Positions 1-6,228 of a stretch of DNA of 7,332 nucleotides are shown piece after piece (position 1 is the stretch's first letter; the number at the start of each line of letters is the position of its first letter). Source of the DNA: an uncultured bacterium (lineage in GTDB: Bacteria; Actinomycetota; Coriobacteriia; Coriobacteriales; Coriobacteriaceae). The translations under genes and the position numbers were made by a program. The DNA lies in contig CAJMRP010000098.1 of assembly GCA_905215765.1 (NCBI GenBank), positions 1-7,332 on the forward strand, in the 5' to 3' direction. The notes below the pieces were generated by a model. It was given only the letters and a program-made list of their open reading frames with translations, made no database searches and was not told where the DNA came from.

Positions 1-81
1 TCCCCGCAGCGCGAAGCGCACAGCGGGGGCTCCGACATGTCCGAGGACGATTTGGGAGGTAACCCTGTGCGCGGCCGGTGA
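1..81 (+). CDS. Possible 3' end of an unidentified upstream gene
   Basis: Frame 1 is open from the window edge to a TGA at 79-81 and would encode the last 26 residues of a protein, a hydrophilic tail with an acidic stretch (MSEDDL) and a basic end (PVRGR). I do not recognise it. In many bacteria prfB (release factor 2) lies just upstream of ftsE, so an extended RF2 tail is one possibility, but that is synteny only. The first 28 bases also fold as a GC-rich hairpin (2-7 with 23-28, and 9-12 with 16-19), so the stretch could instead be non-coding. Frame 2 is open to about 150 as well, but its translation is Cys-rich and less protein-like. Confidence 0.35.
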   Translation, partial: SPQREAHSGGSDMSEDDLGGNPVRGR

Positions 82-123
82 GACCAAAACCCCGCCATGC
101 TTCTTATGTGCAGCGAAGTTAAT

Positions 124-134
124 GCTGCTAAAAT
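124..134 (+). promoter_or_regulatory. Candidate extended -10 promoter for ftsEX
   Basis: TAAAAT at 129-134 is preceded by TGC at 126-128, giving an extended -10 (TGnTAAAAT). The best -35 candidate, TTATGT at 104-109, is weak and sits 19 nt away, so recognition would depend on the extended -10. A start near 141 would leave a leader of about 40 nt before the GTG of ftsE. Confidence 0.45.
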
Positions 135-179
135 ACAAAGCGCTCATGTAGTTTAAACGCACGACGATAAGGAGCACCA

Positions 180-1400
180 GTGGGTAACCACTTCCGTACC
201 TCCGGTGCGGGCGATGACGCCCCCAAGACGCAGCCAGGCGCCGCGGGCACTCGTTTCGCCACCCCGGATTCAGAGGATCAGCTGTTTAGCCCGATCCCCG
301 CACAGCCGGCAGATCAGGCACAGCCGGCGTCAGATCCCTTTGCCTACAATCCCACCAATGATGTCGAGCTTTCCGAGGCCGCGGGTTTTGAGCCCGTGCA
401 GAAGGTGACCGCTCGCGTGGATCAGCCCCAGGCGGACGCTGTCGCGCCGCAACCTGTCATGGCCGGTATTCCCGATCCTATGGCTCCTGCGACTCCGGCG
501 CCACAGCCTGCGCAGTCCGGTCTTTTTGCCGGTATTCCCGATCCTACGCAGCCCGCGGCTCCCGTAGTCGAGAGCGATCAGGCCGCCGAGGTCGCAAGCC
601 TCGACAATGCGCTCAACAATCCCGACTTTACGTCGGTGTTTGCGCCCATCGATCCGCAGGCCAGCCGCAAGAAGATGGCCAAGCAGGCCGGTGTCGAGCC
701 CGTCATCCTCATGGAGCACGTCACCAAAATCTACCCGGCACAGCCCAACAAGCCCGCGCTCGACGACATCAACATCGAGATCTATCCTGGCGAGTTTGTC
801 TTCCTGGTCGGTCACTCCGGCTCGGGTAAGACCACGCTGCTGTCGACGCTCAACCGCGACGTCAAGCCGACGAGCGGCCGCATTTTGGTCGCCGGCCAGG
901 ACCTCATGAAGATCAAGAACCGCAAGGTTCCGTTCTTGCGTCGCCAGATCGGTGCCGTGTTCCAGGACTTTAAGCTCCTGCCGCAGAAGACCGCCTACGA
1001 AAACGTGGCGTTTGCCCTGCAGTGCATTGGCAAGCCCAAGGGCGTCATTCGTAGCCAGGTGCCCGAGGTGCTTCGCCTGGTCGGTCTGGCCGATCAGATG
1101 GACTCTCTGCCCGATCAGCTGTCCGGTGGCGAGCAGCAGCGTGTCGCCGTTGCCCGCGCTATGGTCAACCGTCCGCCGCTGCTTATTTGCGACGAGCCCA
1201 CGGGCAACCTCGACCCCGCGATTTCGCTGGGCATTATGAAGCTGCTCGAGCGCATTAACCGTACCGGCACCACCGTGATCGTCGCCACGCACGACCGCGA
1301 GATGGTCGATAGCATGCACCGTCGCGTGATCGCCCTCGAGGGCGGCCACGTAATCCGCGACCAGGAGAGGGGAGGTTACGGCAACTATGGCACCAACTAA
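180..1400 (+). CDS. ftsE: Cell division ATP-binding protein FtsE with long N-terminal extension
   Basis: FtsE is the cytoplasmic ATPase of the FtsEX complex, which uses ATP to control cell wall hydrolases through the membrane partner FtsX. The ABC domain begins at about residue 173. Its motifs are complete: Walker A GHSGSGKTT (211-219), Q-loop FQDF (261-264, Q262), signature LSGGEQQR (314-321), Walker B LLICDEP (334-340, E339), D-loop NLD (343-345) and H-loop His371. The protein is 406 aa, whereas FtsE is normally about 220-240. The excess is an N-terminal region rich in Pro, Ala, Gln and Asp that looks disordered and contains AGIPDP twice. The GTG start is chosen because AAGGAG lies 5 nt upstream (169-174). 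An internal ATG at 675 (M166) would give a normal-sized 241-aa FtsE but has only a weak ribosome site. It overlaps ftsX by 14 nt, which suggests translational coupling. Confidence 0.95.
   Translation: MGNHFRTSGAGDDAPKTQPGAAGTRFATPDSEDQLFSPIPAQPADQAQPASDPFAYNPTNDVELSEAAGFEPVQKVTARVDQPQADAVAPQPVMAGIPDPMAPATPAPQPAQSGLFAGIPDPTQPAAPVVESDQAAEVASLDNALNNPDFTSVFAPIDPQASRKKMAKQAGVEPVILMEHVTKIYPAQPNKPALDDINIEIYPGEFVFLVGHSGSGKTTLLSTLNRDVKPTSGRILVAGQDLMKIKNRKVPFLRRQIGAVFQDFKLLPQKTAYENVAFALQCIGKPKGVIRSQVPEVLRLVGLADQMDSLPDQLSGGEQQRVAVARAMVNRPPLLICDEPTGNLDPAISLGIMKLLERINRTGTTVIVATHDREMVDSMHRRVIALEGGHVIRDQERGGYGNYGTN
462..546 (+). repeat. Perfect 19-bp direct repeat inside the ftsE extension
   Basis: The sequence gccggtattcccgatccta occurs at 462-480 and again, identically, at 528-546. 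The copies are 66 bp (22 codons) apart and in the same frame, so each encodes AGIPDP followed by a Pro/Ala-rich spacer. Identity at wobble positions suggests recent duplication or gene conversion rather than selection on the protein alone. Confidence 0.9.
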
Positions 1401-2307
1401 CGTGGGCTATTCGCTCAAAGAGGCTATCAGCCACTTCTTCCGTAACTGGACCACCTCGCTCGGCGCCGTCATCACGATCTTCCTTTCGCTGTTTATCATC
1501 GGCCTGTTCATTATGGGTTCCGCGATGCTGAACTCCGTGATCGGTACCGTCGAGGATCAGGTTGTCATCAATGCCTTTATTAGCGATGACGCCGATCAGG
1601 CAGACGTCCAGGCCTTTGAGGCCGAGCTCAAGACGTGGAGCAACGTCAAGTCCGTGACCTATAAGGATAAGGACGACGCGCTGGCCGAGTACACGAGCAA
1701 GATGTCGGGCAACGCCGACGCCACCATGAGTGCGCTCGACGGCCAGAACCCGCTGCCCGCCTCGTTTGCGATTGAGATGGACGATCCGTCTCAGGTCGAG
1801 AGCACGGCCAAGAAGCTCAAGAAGAACGCCGACTTCCAAAAGATTGCGGACGACGGCGACGTCAACGCGAGCGTGCTGTATGGCCAGGAGGAAGTGAGCC
1901 GCCTGTTCCAGGTGACCAACTACATCCGTATCGCCGCCGTGGTGCTCGTCGGCCTGCTGACCTTTATCGCGTTCATCTTTATCAACAACACGATTCGCCT
2001 GTCCATTACAGCGCGTCGTCGCGAGATTGCGATTATGCGCCTGGTGGGCGCCAGCAACGGCTTCATTCGCGGGCCGTTCATTACCGAAGGTGTGCTGCAG
2101 GCCATTCTGGGCTCGCTGCTTTCCATCGGTGTTTTGGAGCTGCTGCGCAATCTGATGATTCCGCGCCTGCAGGCGAGCGTCGGCTGGATGTCGTTTGCGC
2201 TGCCGATGCAGTACTATCTGGTGACCTACGCCGCACTGATTCTTGTCGGCGTGCTCATCGGTCTCTTTGGCTCTGCCATCGCCATGCGCCGTTATCTGCG
2301 CGTGTAG
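1387..2307 (+). CDS. ftsX: Cell division membrane protein FtsX
   Basis: FtsX is the membrane subunit of FtsEX. It relays ATP hydrolysis by FtsE to peptidoglycan hydrolases outside the cell. The 306-aa product has the expected four-helix plan: TM1 at about 24-46, a large extracellular loop at about 47-178, then TM2 at about 179-200, TM3 at about 235-255 and TM4 at about 277-300. The segment RRREIAIMRLVGASNGFIRGPF (about 210-232), between TM2 and TM3, is the conserved cytoplasmic region of the family. The ATG lies within the end of ftsE (14-nt overlap), with GGGAGG at 1370-1375 about 11 nt upstream, a slightly long spacing. No wall hydrolase gene follows, so the extracellular partner must be encoded elsewhere. 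A strong terminator follows. Confidence 0.96.
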   Translation: MAPTNVGYSLKEAISHFFRNWTTSLGAVITIFLSLFIIGLFIMGSAMLNSVIGTVEDQVVINAFISDDADQADVQAFEAELKTWSNVKSVTYKDKDDALAEYTSKMSGNADATMSALDGQNPLPASFAIEMDDPSQVESTAKKLKKNADFQKIADDGDVNASVLYGQEEVSRLFQVTNYIRIAAVVLVGLLTFIAFIFINNTIRLSITARRREIAIMRLVGASNGFIRGPFITEGVLQAILGSLLSIGVLELLRNLMIPRLQASVGWMSFALPMQYYLVTYAALILVGVLIGLFGSAIAMRRYLRV

Positions 2308-2332
2308 GCATGCTTGGAATTCGTTCCTTCCA

Positions 2333-2365
2333 ACGGGTCGTTCCTTTTGGGACGGCCCGTTTTTT
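2333..2365 (+). terminator. Intrinsic terminator of ftsEX
   Basis: A 12-bp stem (2333-2344 with 2349-2360, including two G-U pairs) closes a TTTT loop and is followed by an uninterrupted T run to 2365. It begins 25 nt after the ftsX stop codon and is a textbook rho-independent terminator for the ftsEX operon. Confidence 0.93.
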
Positions 2366-2449
2366 GATCCCTTGGGGACGGAGGAAAACGGATCACTTAG
2401 GGGGTCGGTCGATTCGAGTGATCCGCAATCCTGCCGTCCCCTAGGGATC
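2366..2449. repeat. 84-bp compound palindrome, possible REP-like element
   Basis: The outer arms at 2366-2381 (gatcccttggggacgg) and 2434-2449 (ccgtcccctagggatc) are complementary at 15 of 16 positions. Inside them AGGA (2382-2385) can pair with TCCT (2429-2432), and CGGATCACT (2389-2397) pairs perfectly with AGTGATCCG (2417-2425). The loop is 19 nt. The element starts on the base after the ftsX terminator T-run and ends 7 nt before the candidate rnr -10. Its layout resembles repetitive extragenic palindromes, but only one copy is visible here. A leader structure or operator for rnr is the alternative. Confidence 0.7.
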
Positions 2450-2450
2450 A

Positions 2451-2462
2451 TTTGGGTAGACT
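2451..2462 (+). promoter_or_regulatory. Candidate -10 region for rnr
   Basis: TAGACT at 2457-2462 follows TTTGGG and would start transcription about 30 nt before the rnr start codon. No good -35 is present; the expected place (about 2434-2439) falls in the right outer arm of the palindrome. A similar TTTGGG plus TACACT arrangement precedes the VanZ-like gene. Confidence 0.4.
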
Positions 2463-2500
2463 CTTGAGGTGTAAACGGCTATCGATAGTAAGGAGGCGCC

Positions 2501-4636
2501 ATGGGGCGCAATAACAAGCATAAGCGTGGAGCTCGCAATAAACGCGGGCCGGTGCGCAGCGAGCGTCGTCCAAGCATGACTGGCCGCGTGCAGCTCCATG
2601 AGCACAGTGCCTATGTCATAACCGAAAACGGCGACTACAAGGTCATGGGCCGCGGCAAGCGCGAGATCATGGATGGCGATACCGTTGCCGTGAGCATTAA
2701 GAACAGCCCGCATGGTGAGCGTCGCGCCGTGATTGAGGGCGTCATCGAGCGTGCCGCCATCAGCGTGGTGGGTACGTATCAGACGGCCGGCCCGCTTGGT
2801 GTGATCGAGCCGCTCGATTCGCGTCTCAAAGCCGATTTCTTTATTTTGCCCGAGGACACTTCGGCGGAGCGCCTGGGCGTGCGTCCTGGCGATGTCGTCG
2901 TCGCGCGCATATTGACCTACCCGACGCGCTTGGAGTCGGGAACGGTGACTCTTGAGCGCCGCATCGGCGGTGACGATGCGCCCGATCTGGGCGTCCAATA
3001 CGTTATGGCACGCTATGGCTATACCGACAGCTATCCCGAGGCGGCGCTGGCAGAGGCAGAGGCGCTTACGCTCGATGTGACCGCAGCGCTTAAAGACCCG
3101 CTTCGTCGTGACCTGCGCGATCGTTTTGTCATCACCATCGACCCGGTTGATGCGCGCGACTTTGACGATGCCATCTCGCTCGAGCGCACGCCCGAGGGCG
3201 GCTATAAGCTGGGCGTGCATATCGCCGACGTTTCGCACTATGTTGCCTGGGACGGGCATATCGACCTGGAGGCCCGCCATCGCACGACGTCGGTGTACCT
3301 TGCCGATCGCGTGCTTCCCATGCTGCCTGAGCGCCTGTCTAATGACCTGTGTTCCCTGTGCCCCGATGAGGATCGCCTGGCGTTTACCGTCGACATCGAG
3401 CTCGACGCGCAGGGCCGTGTGCGTCATTATGATCCCTATCCCAGTGTGATTCGCTCGCGTGTGCGTATGGACTATGACGGTGCCGAGGCGCTGCTGGTGC
3501 GTGCCGGCGCAGTTGAGTATTCCGTGTTGGAGGGCGCTGCGGAGGATGTCGCTGTGGCCGAAGCCTCGCGCGAAAAAGCGCTTGAGCGCGGGTTTGCGTG
3601 CGAGGACACTGCTCACAGCTGTAACGTTGACCTGGCCGATTTCCTGGTCGCCGCAAACGAACTCGCGGAGCTTCGGCGTCGCATACGTCGCGCACGCGGT
3701 TCGGTCGACTTTGATACGGCCGAGATTCGCGCGCTGCTGGATGAGGACGGCGTGCCTGTGCAGATTGTGGCACGCGAGCGTTCCTGCGCAACCTCGCTTA
3801 TCGAGGAGGCTATGCTGCTGGCTAACGAGTGCGTCGCCGAGTGGCTGGCCGACCGCGATATCGAGGCGTGCTATCGCGTGCACGATGACCCCAGCCCCGA
3901 CAGTCTGCACGGTGCTGCCGTGGCGCTGGCGCAGCTCGGTATCATCGATGATCGCCGTGCGGCGGGTATTGCCCTGGGAAGTCCTGATGAGTTGCAGGCG
4001 ACGGTTGACGCCGCTGCCGGCACGGCTAACGCGCCACTCGTCAACACGCTCCTTTTGCGAAGTATGCAGCGTGCGTTGTATAAGCCTCGCAACGAGGGCC
4101 ACTTTGCGCTCGCTGCGTCGTGCTACTGCCACTTTACAAGCCCCATTCGCCGTTATCCCGATCTGGTGGTGCATCGCGTACTCAAGCTGCAGCTGGCATA
4201 CGAGCAGCTGGGTGGAAAAGACGCCTTGGTGCGTACGCCGAGGCTGATCGGAAAAGGCCGAGAGTCGCTTCCGCGCATCCTGCCGCAAATCTGCCGCGCG
4301 TGCAGCGATGCCGAGCGTGCGGCCGACGCTGCCAGCCATGCGACGCAAAAAATCAAGATTGCGCAGTACTACGAGGATCGCCTGGGCGAGCGCTATGCCG
4401 GAACGGTCTCATGGGTCAGCAGCATGGGGCTATTTGTGCGCCTTGATCTAACGCAGGTCGAGGGACTGGTTTCCATTAAGAGTTTGGGTAACGAGTGGTT
4501 TGAGTTTGACGAGGACGCGCTCACGTTGACGGGTGCCGACACGGGGCGTCGTTTTGAGTTGGGGCAGCGCGTGATTATCGAGGTCTCGCGCGTCAACACT
4601 ACTCGCGGACATTTGGACTTTAAGCTCATTCATTAA
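2501..4636 (+). CDS. rnr: Ribonuclease R (RNB-family 3'-5' exoribonuclease)
   Basis: RNase R is a cytoplasmic, processive 3'-5' exoribonuclease that digests structured RNA, with roles in mRNA and rRNA quality control. The 711-aa product has a basic N-terminus (1-25), cold-shock-like RNA-binding domains (about 27-155), the RNB catalytic domain (about 204-560) and an S1 domain (about 630-711). The acidic metal site is intact: D214, D220, D222 and D223 in TIDPVDARDFDDA match D272, D278, D280 and D281 of the E. coli enzyme. The family motif HFTSPIRRYPDL is at 544-555. The protein ends with the S1 domain and lacks the Lys-rich tail of E. coli RNase R (about 813 aa). The ATG is supported by AAGGAGG at 2490-2496. 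It is probably transcribed alone, between terminators. smpB, a common neighbour of rnr, is absent. Confidence 0.95.
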   Translation: MGRNNKHKRGARNKRGPVRSERRPSMTGRVQLHEHSAYVITENGDYKVMGRGKREIMDGDTVAVSIKNSPHGERRAVIEGVIERAAISVVGTYQTAGPLGVIEPLDSRLKADFFILPEDTSAERLGVRPGDVVVARILTYPTRLESGTVTLERRIGGDDAPDLGVQYVMARYGYTDSYPEAALAEAEALTLDVTAALKDPLRRDLRDRFVITIDPVDARDFDDAISLERTPEGGYKLGVHIADVSHYVAWDGHIDLEARHRTTSVYLADRVLPMLPERLSNDLCSLCPDEDRLAFTVDIELDAQGRVRHYDPYPSVIRSRVRMDYDGAEALLVRAGAVEYSVLEGAAEDVAVAEASREKALERGFACEDTAHSCNVDLADFLVAANELAELRRRIRRARGSVDFDTAEIRALLDEDGVPVQIVARERSCATSLIEEAMLLANECVAEWLADRDIEACYRVHDDPSPDSLHGAAVALAQLGIIDDRRAAGIALGSPDELQATVDAAAGTANAPLVNTLLLRSMQRALYKPRNEGHFALAASCYCHFTSPIRRYPDLVVHRVLKLQLAYEQLGGKDALVRTPRLIGKGRESLPRILPQICRACSDAERAADAASHATQKIKIAQYYEDRLGERYAGTVSWVSSMGLFVRLDLTQVEGLVSIKSLGNEWFEFDEDALTLTGADTGRRFELGQRVIIEVSRVNTTRGHLDFKLIH

Positions 4637-4665
4637 CCGGCACGGAGTGAGTATCGGCAGAGCGT

Positions 4666-4695
4666 AGAGGGCGGTCTTTCGGGGCCGCCCTCTTT
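4666..4695 (+). terminator. Hairpin terminator after rnr
   Basis: AGAGGGCGG (4666-4674) pairs perfectly with CCGCCCTCT (4685-4693). Two more pairs inside leave a six-base loop. The T tract is short (the stem ends in TCT, then TT), so termination may be less complete than after ftsX. It starts 29 nt after the rnr stop. Confidence 0.75.
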
Positions 4696-4758
4696 GCGTG
4701 TCTCTTGATTACCCTGCCATGAGCTCGGCCGCTTCTTCATATGCTTTTGGGAGATAGG

Positions 4759-4795
4759 ACCTACCAAAACAAACCTGTCCCTTTTTGGCAGGTTT
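4759..4795 (+). promoter_or_regulatory. Two mutually exclusive hairpins in the recombinase leader
   Basis: The arm at 4787-4795 (ggcaggttt) can pair with 4771-4780 (aaacctgtcc, nine pairs with one bulged T). Alternatively, 4783-4793 (ttttggcaggt) can pair with 4759-4769 (acctaccaaaa, ten of eleven). Both folds use the same 3' arm, so only one can form at a time. They lie just before the recombinase start and could be an attenuator-like leader, a protein-binding dyad, or part of a dispersed repeat. No function is demonstrated. Confidence 0.5.
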
Positions 4796-4814
4796 ACGAG
4801 AAAGTTGGGATGTT

Positions 4815-5420
4815 GTGGCAACGGTGTATGGGTATGCGCGGGTGAGCTCGCGTGATCAAAATTTGAATCGTCAGTTGGATGCGCTGAGCGCCTATGGCGT
4901 GGAGCCGGCGAATGTCTTTGCCGACCGTGCGAGCGGTAAGGACTTTGATCGCCCGCAGTATCGGGAATTGCTTCATGCCTTGGCTTCCGGTGATGTGTTG
5001 GTGGTGCTTTCCATCGATCGGCTGGGTCGAAACTATAGCGAGATACTCGAGGAGTGGCGTCGTATAACCAAGGAACTTGGTGCGGCCATCGTTGTGCTGG
5101 ACATGCCGTTGCTCGATACGCGTGCGAGAGATTGCGGCGGATCGGATGTGACCAGCACGCTGATCGCCGATATCGTTTTGCAGCTGTTGAGTTATGTGGC
5201 GCAGGTGGAACGAGAGAACATCCACCGTCGTCAGGCGGAGGGAATCGCGGCGGCGCGGGCGCGCGGTGTGCGTTTTGGTCGGCCCCGCAAGCCGTGCCCT
5301 CCGCAATTCGAACGAGTGCGCGATATCTATGAGGCGGGCAATATTACCCGGAGTCAGGCGGCAAAGCGCCTAGGCGTGTGCGTGGGGACCTTCGATCGCT
5401 GGATGCGCGAGACGGAGTAG
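4815..5420 (+). CDS. Small serine recombinase (resolvase/invertase family)
   Basis: The product is a site-specific recombinase of the Tn3 resolvase/Hin invertase type, which cuts and rejoins DNA through a phosphoserine link. From the GTG at 4815 it is 201 aa, the usual family size. YGYARVSSRDQN near the N-terminus contains the catalytic serine (S11). DRLGR supplies D68, R69 and R72. The helix QVERENIHRRQAEGI (about 130-144) is the expected dimerisation and DNA-contacting helix. A GRPRK linker precedes a C-terminal helix-turn-helix (about 176-201, NITRSQAAKRLGVCVGTFDRW). An in-frame TTG at 4785 would add 10 residues but lies inside a hairpin and has no ribosome site. The GTG at 4815 also has only a weak one (GGGA, 4807-4810). 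No transposase, partner gene or obvious recombination site is adjacent, so resolvase, invertase or relic cannot be told apart. Arg and Leu codons look less biased than in ftsEX, hinting at acquisition. Confidence 0.9.
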   Translation: MATVYGYARVSSRDQNLNRQLDALSAYGVEPANVFADRASGKDFDRPQYRELLHALASGDVLVVLSIDRLGRNYSEILEEWRRITKELGAAIVVLDMPLLDTRARDCGGSDVTSTLIADIVLQLLSYVAQVERENIHRRQAEGIAAARARGVRFGRPRKPCPPQFERVRDIYEAGNITRSQAAKRLGVCVGTFDRWMRETE

Positions 5421-5450
5421 GGGACCGCAGCCATCTGGCGCCTTGTTTTG

Positions 5451-5489
5451 AACATTTGGGATTCCGCTATGGCGGCGGCAACATTTGGG
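5451..5489 (+). repeat. Short direct repeat aacatttggg before the VanZ-like gene
   Basis: The ten bases aacatttggg occur at 5451-5460 and 5480-5489, 29 bp apart, in the 110-bp gap between the recombinase and the VanZ-like gene. The second copy adjoins the candidate -10. They could be paired regulator sites or recombinase-related, or chance. Confidence 0.5.
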
Positions 5490-5497
5490 GGTACACT
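5482..5497 (+). promoter_or_regulatory. Candidate promoter of the VanZ-like gene
   Basis: TACACT at 5492-5497 follows TTTGGGGG and would start transcription about 27 nt before the TTG start. No clear -35 is found 16-18 nt upstream. The layout matches the rnr upstream region. Confidence 0.35.
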
Positions 5498-5530
5498 CGC
5501 TGCTGCTCAATAACAGACGGAGGTTAGCCC

Positions 5531-6106
5531 TTGGCGCGCGCGAAGCATATAGTCGGATGGATATCGGTTGTCCTGCTTGTCGTGACGCTGGCGAGTATTT
5601 GGATGCTGACGGAGCAGAGCGTAGAGCAGACATCGTCGCTCAGCGAGTCTACCGCGCACGTGGTGGAGGGGCAAAGCGCCAGCTTGCAGCCCGAGACTGC
5701 GGGGGAGACTCAGGCGGGAGATGCCGCCGGGGACGCGGACTCAGCGACTACCGCCGCCCACCCCGACCCGCTTGCCCCCGTTCGCATGTGGATGGGCATC
5801 AACATCCGTCGTATCGCCCATACCGTAGAGTTCTTCTTTGTTGGGCTGTTTGCCTCGTCGGCGGCGGTGTGCTTGGATAAGCGCATGTTGCTCACCCGAT
5901 TGCGGTGTGTGCCCGTCCTGGCCTTTTGCGCCGTATGCTCCGTCGGGGACCAGGTGCATAAGATTTTTGTTCCCGGAAGACATTTCGACGTTATCGACTT
6001 AGGCTTTGATGCCACGGGTTACGTTGTCGCCATGCTGCTGGTGCTGCTGGTGTCAGTGCTGGTTCAGCGCGCGACCTGTCCCATTGGCGCCCATGCGAGA
6101 CGTTAA
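5531..6106 (+). CDS. VanZ-like family membrane protein
   Basis: This 191-aa membrane protein matches the VanZ-like pattern. RRIAHTVEFFFVGLF (93-107) corresponds to the family's K/R-x-x-H-x-x-E motif, and GDQVHKIFVPGRHFDVIDLGFDATG (139-163) to its D-x-x-H/Q-x-F-x-PGR-x-x-D-x-x-x-D motif. VanZ itself gives low-level teicoplanin resistance; most relatives have no known role, so a resistance function should not be assumed. Membrane segments are at about 8-26, 96-115, 124-140 and 162-179. Between the first two lies a segment of about 55 residues rich in Glu, Ser, Ala and Gln (28-82), probably outside the membrane. The TTG start is well supported by GGAGG at 5519-5523, 7 nt upstream. No terminator is visible after it, so it may be co-transcribed with the ArsC-like gene 122 nt downstream. 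Confidence 0.82.
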   Translation: MARAKHIVGWISVVLLVVTLASIWMLTEQSVEQTSSLSESTAHVVEGQSASLQPETAGETQAGDAAGDADSATTAAHPDPLAPVRMWMGINIRRIAHTVEFFFVGLFASSAAVCLDKRMLLTRLRCVPVLAFCAVCSVGDQVHKIFVPGRHFDVIDLGFDATGYVVAMLLVLLVSVLVQRATCPIGAHARR

Positions 6107-6228
6107 CCTCAAGATGGAAAACCACGACCGCCTGCACGTCGGCGCTGGCTACAATATCGGCATCGGTCGCAGATGGCCATCGATGCGCTGTTTGCCAGAC
6201 ACTTGTCTTTTCTAAGAAGGGAATCCCC

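Noticed and set aside
330..1349. A 339-codon minus-strand open frame across ftsE
   Set aside because: It mirrors the FtsE coding frame and shows no family motif.
2366..2449. The palindrome as part of a CRISPR array
   Set aside because: There is a single nested inverted repeat, with no regularly spaced repeats or spacers.
1255..2451. A 398-codon minus-strand open frame across ftsX
   Set aside because: It is antisense to ftsX and the end of ftsE, its product is rich in His, Arg and Gln without a recognisable domain, and no ribosome site supports it.
2441..4348. A 635-codon open frame on the minus strand opposite rnr
   Set aside because: It lies wholly within rnr, whose catalytic motifs are unmistakable. 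The antisense product is a low-sense mix rich in Arg, His and Ala, as expected from high-GC codon bias.
4785..4814. TTG at 4785 as the recombinase start
   Set aside because: It lies inside the leader hairpin, has no ribosome site, and adds residues before the point where family members normally begin.
6114..6215. A 33-codon frame starting MENHDRLHVGAGYNIGIG in the gap before the ArsC-like gene
   Set aside because: It lacks a ribosome site and I recognise no family. A frame change near 6170 gives another protein-like stretch, so a decayed gene is conceivable, but the evidence is too thin.
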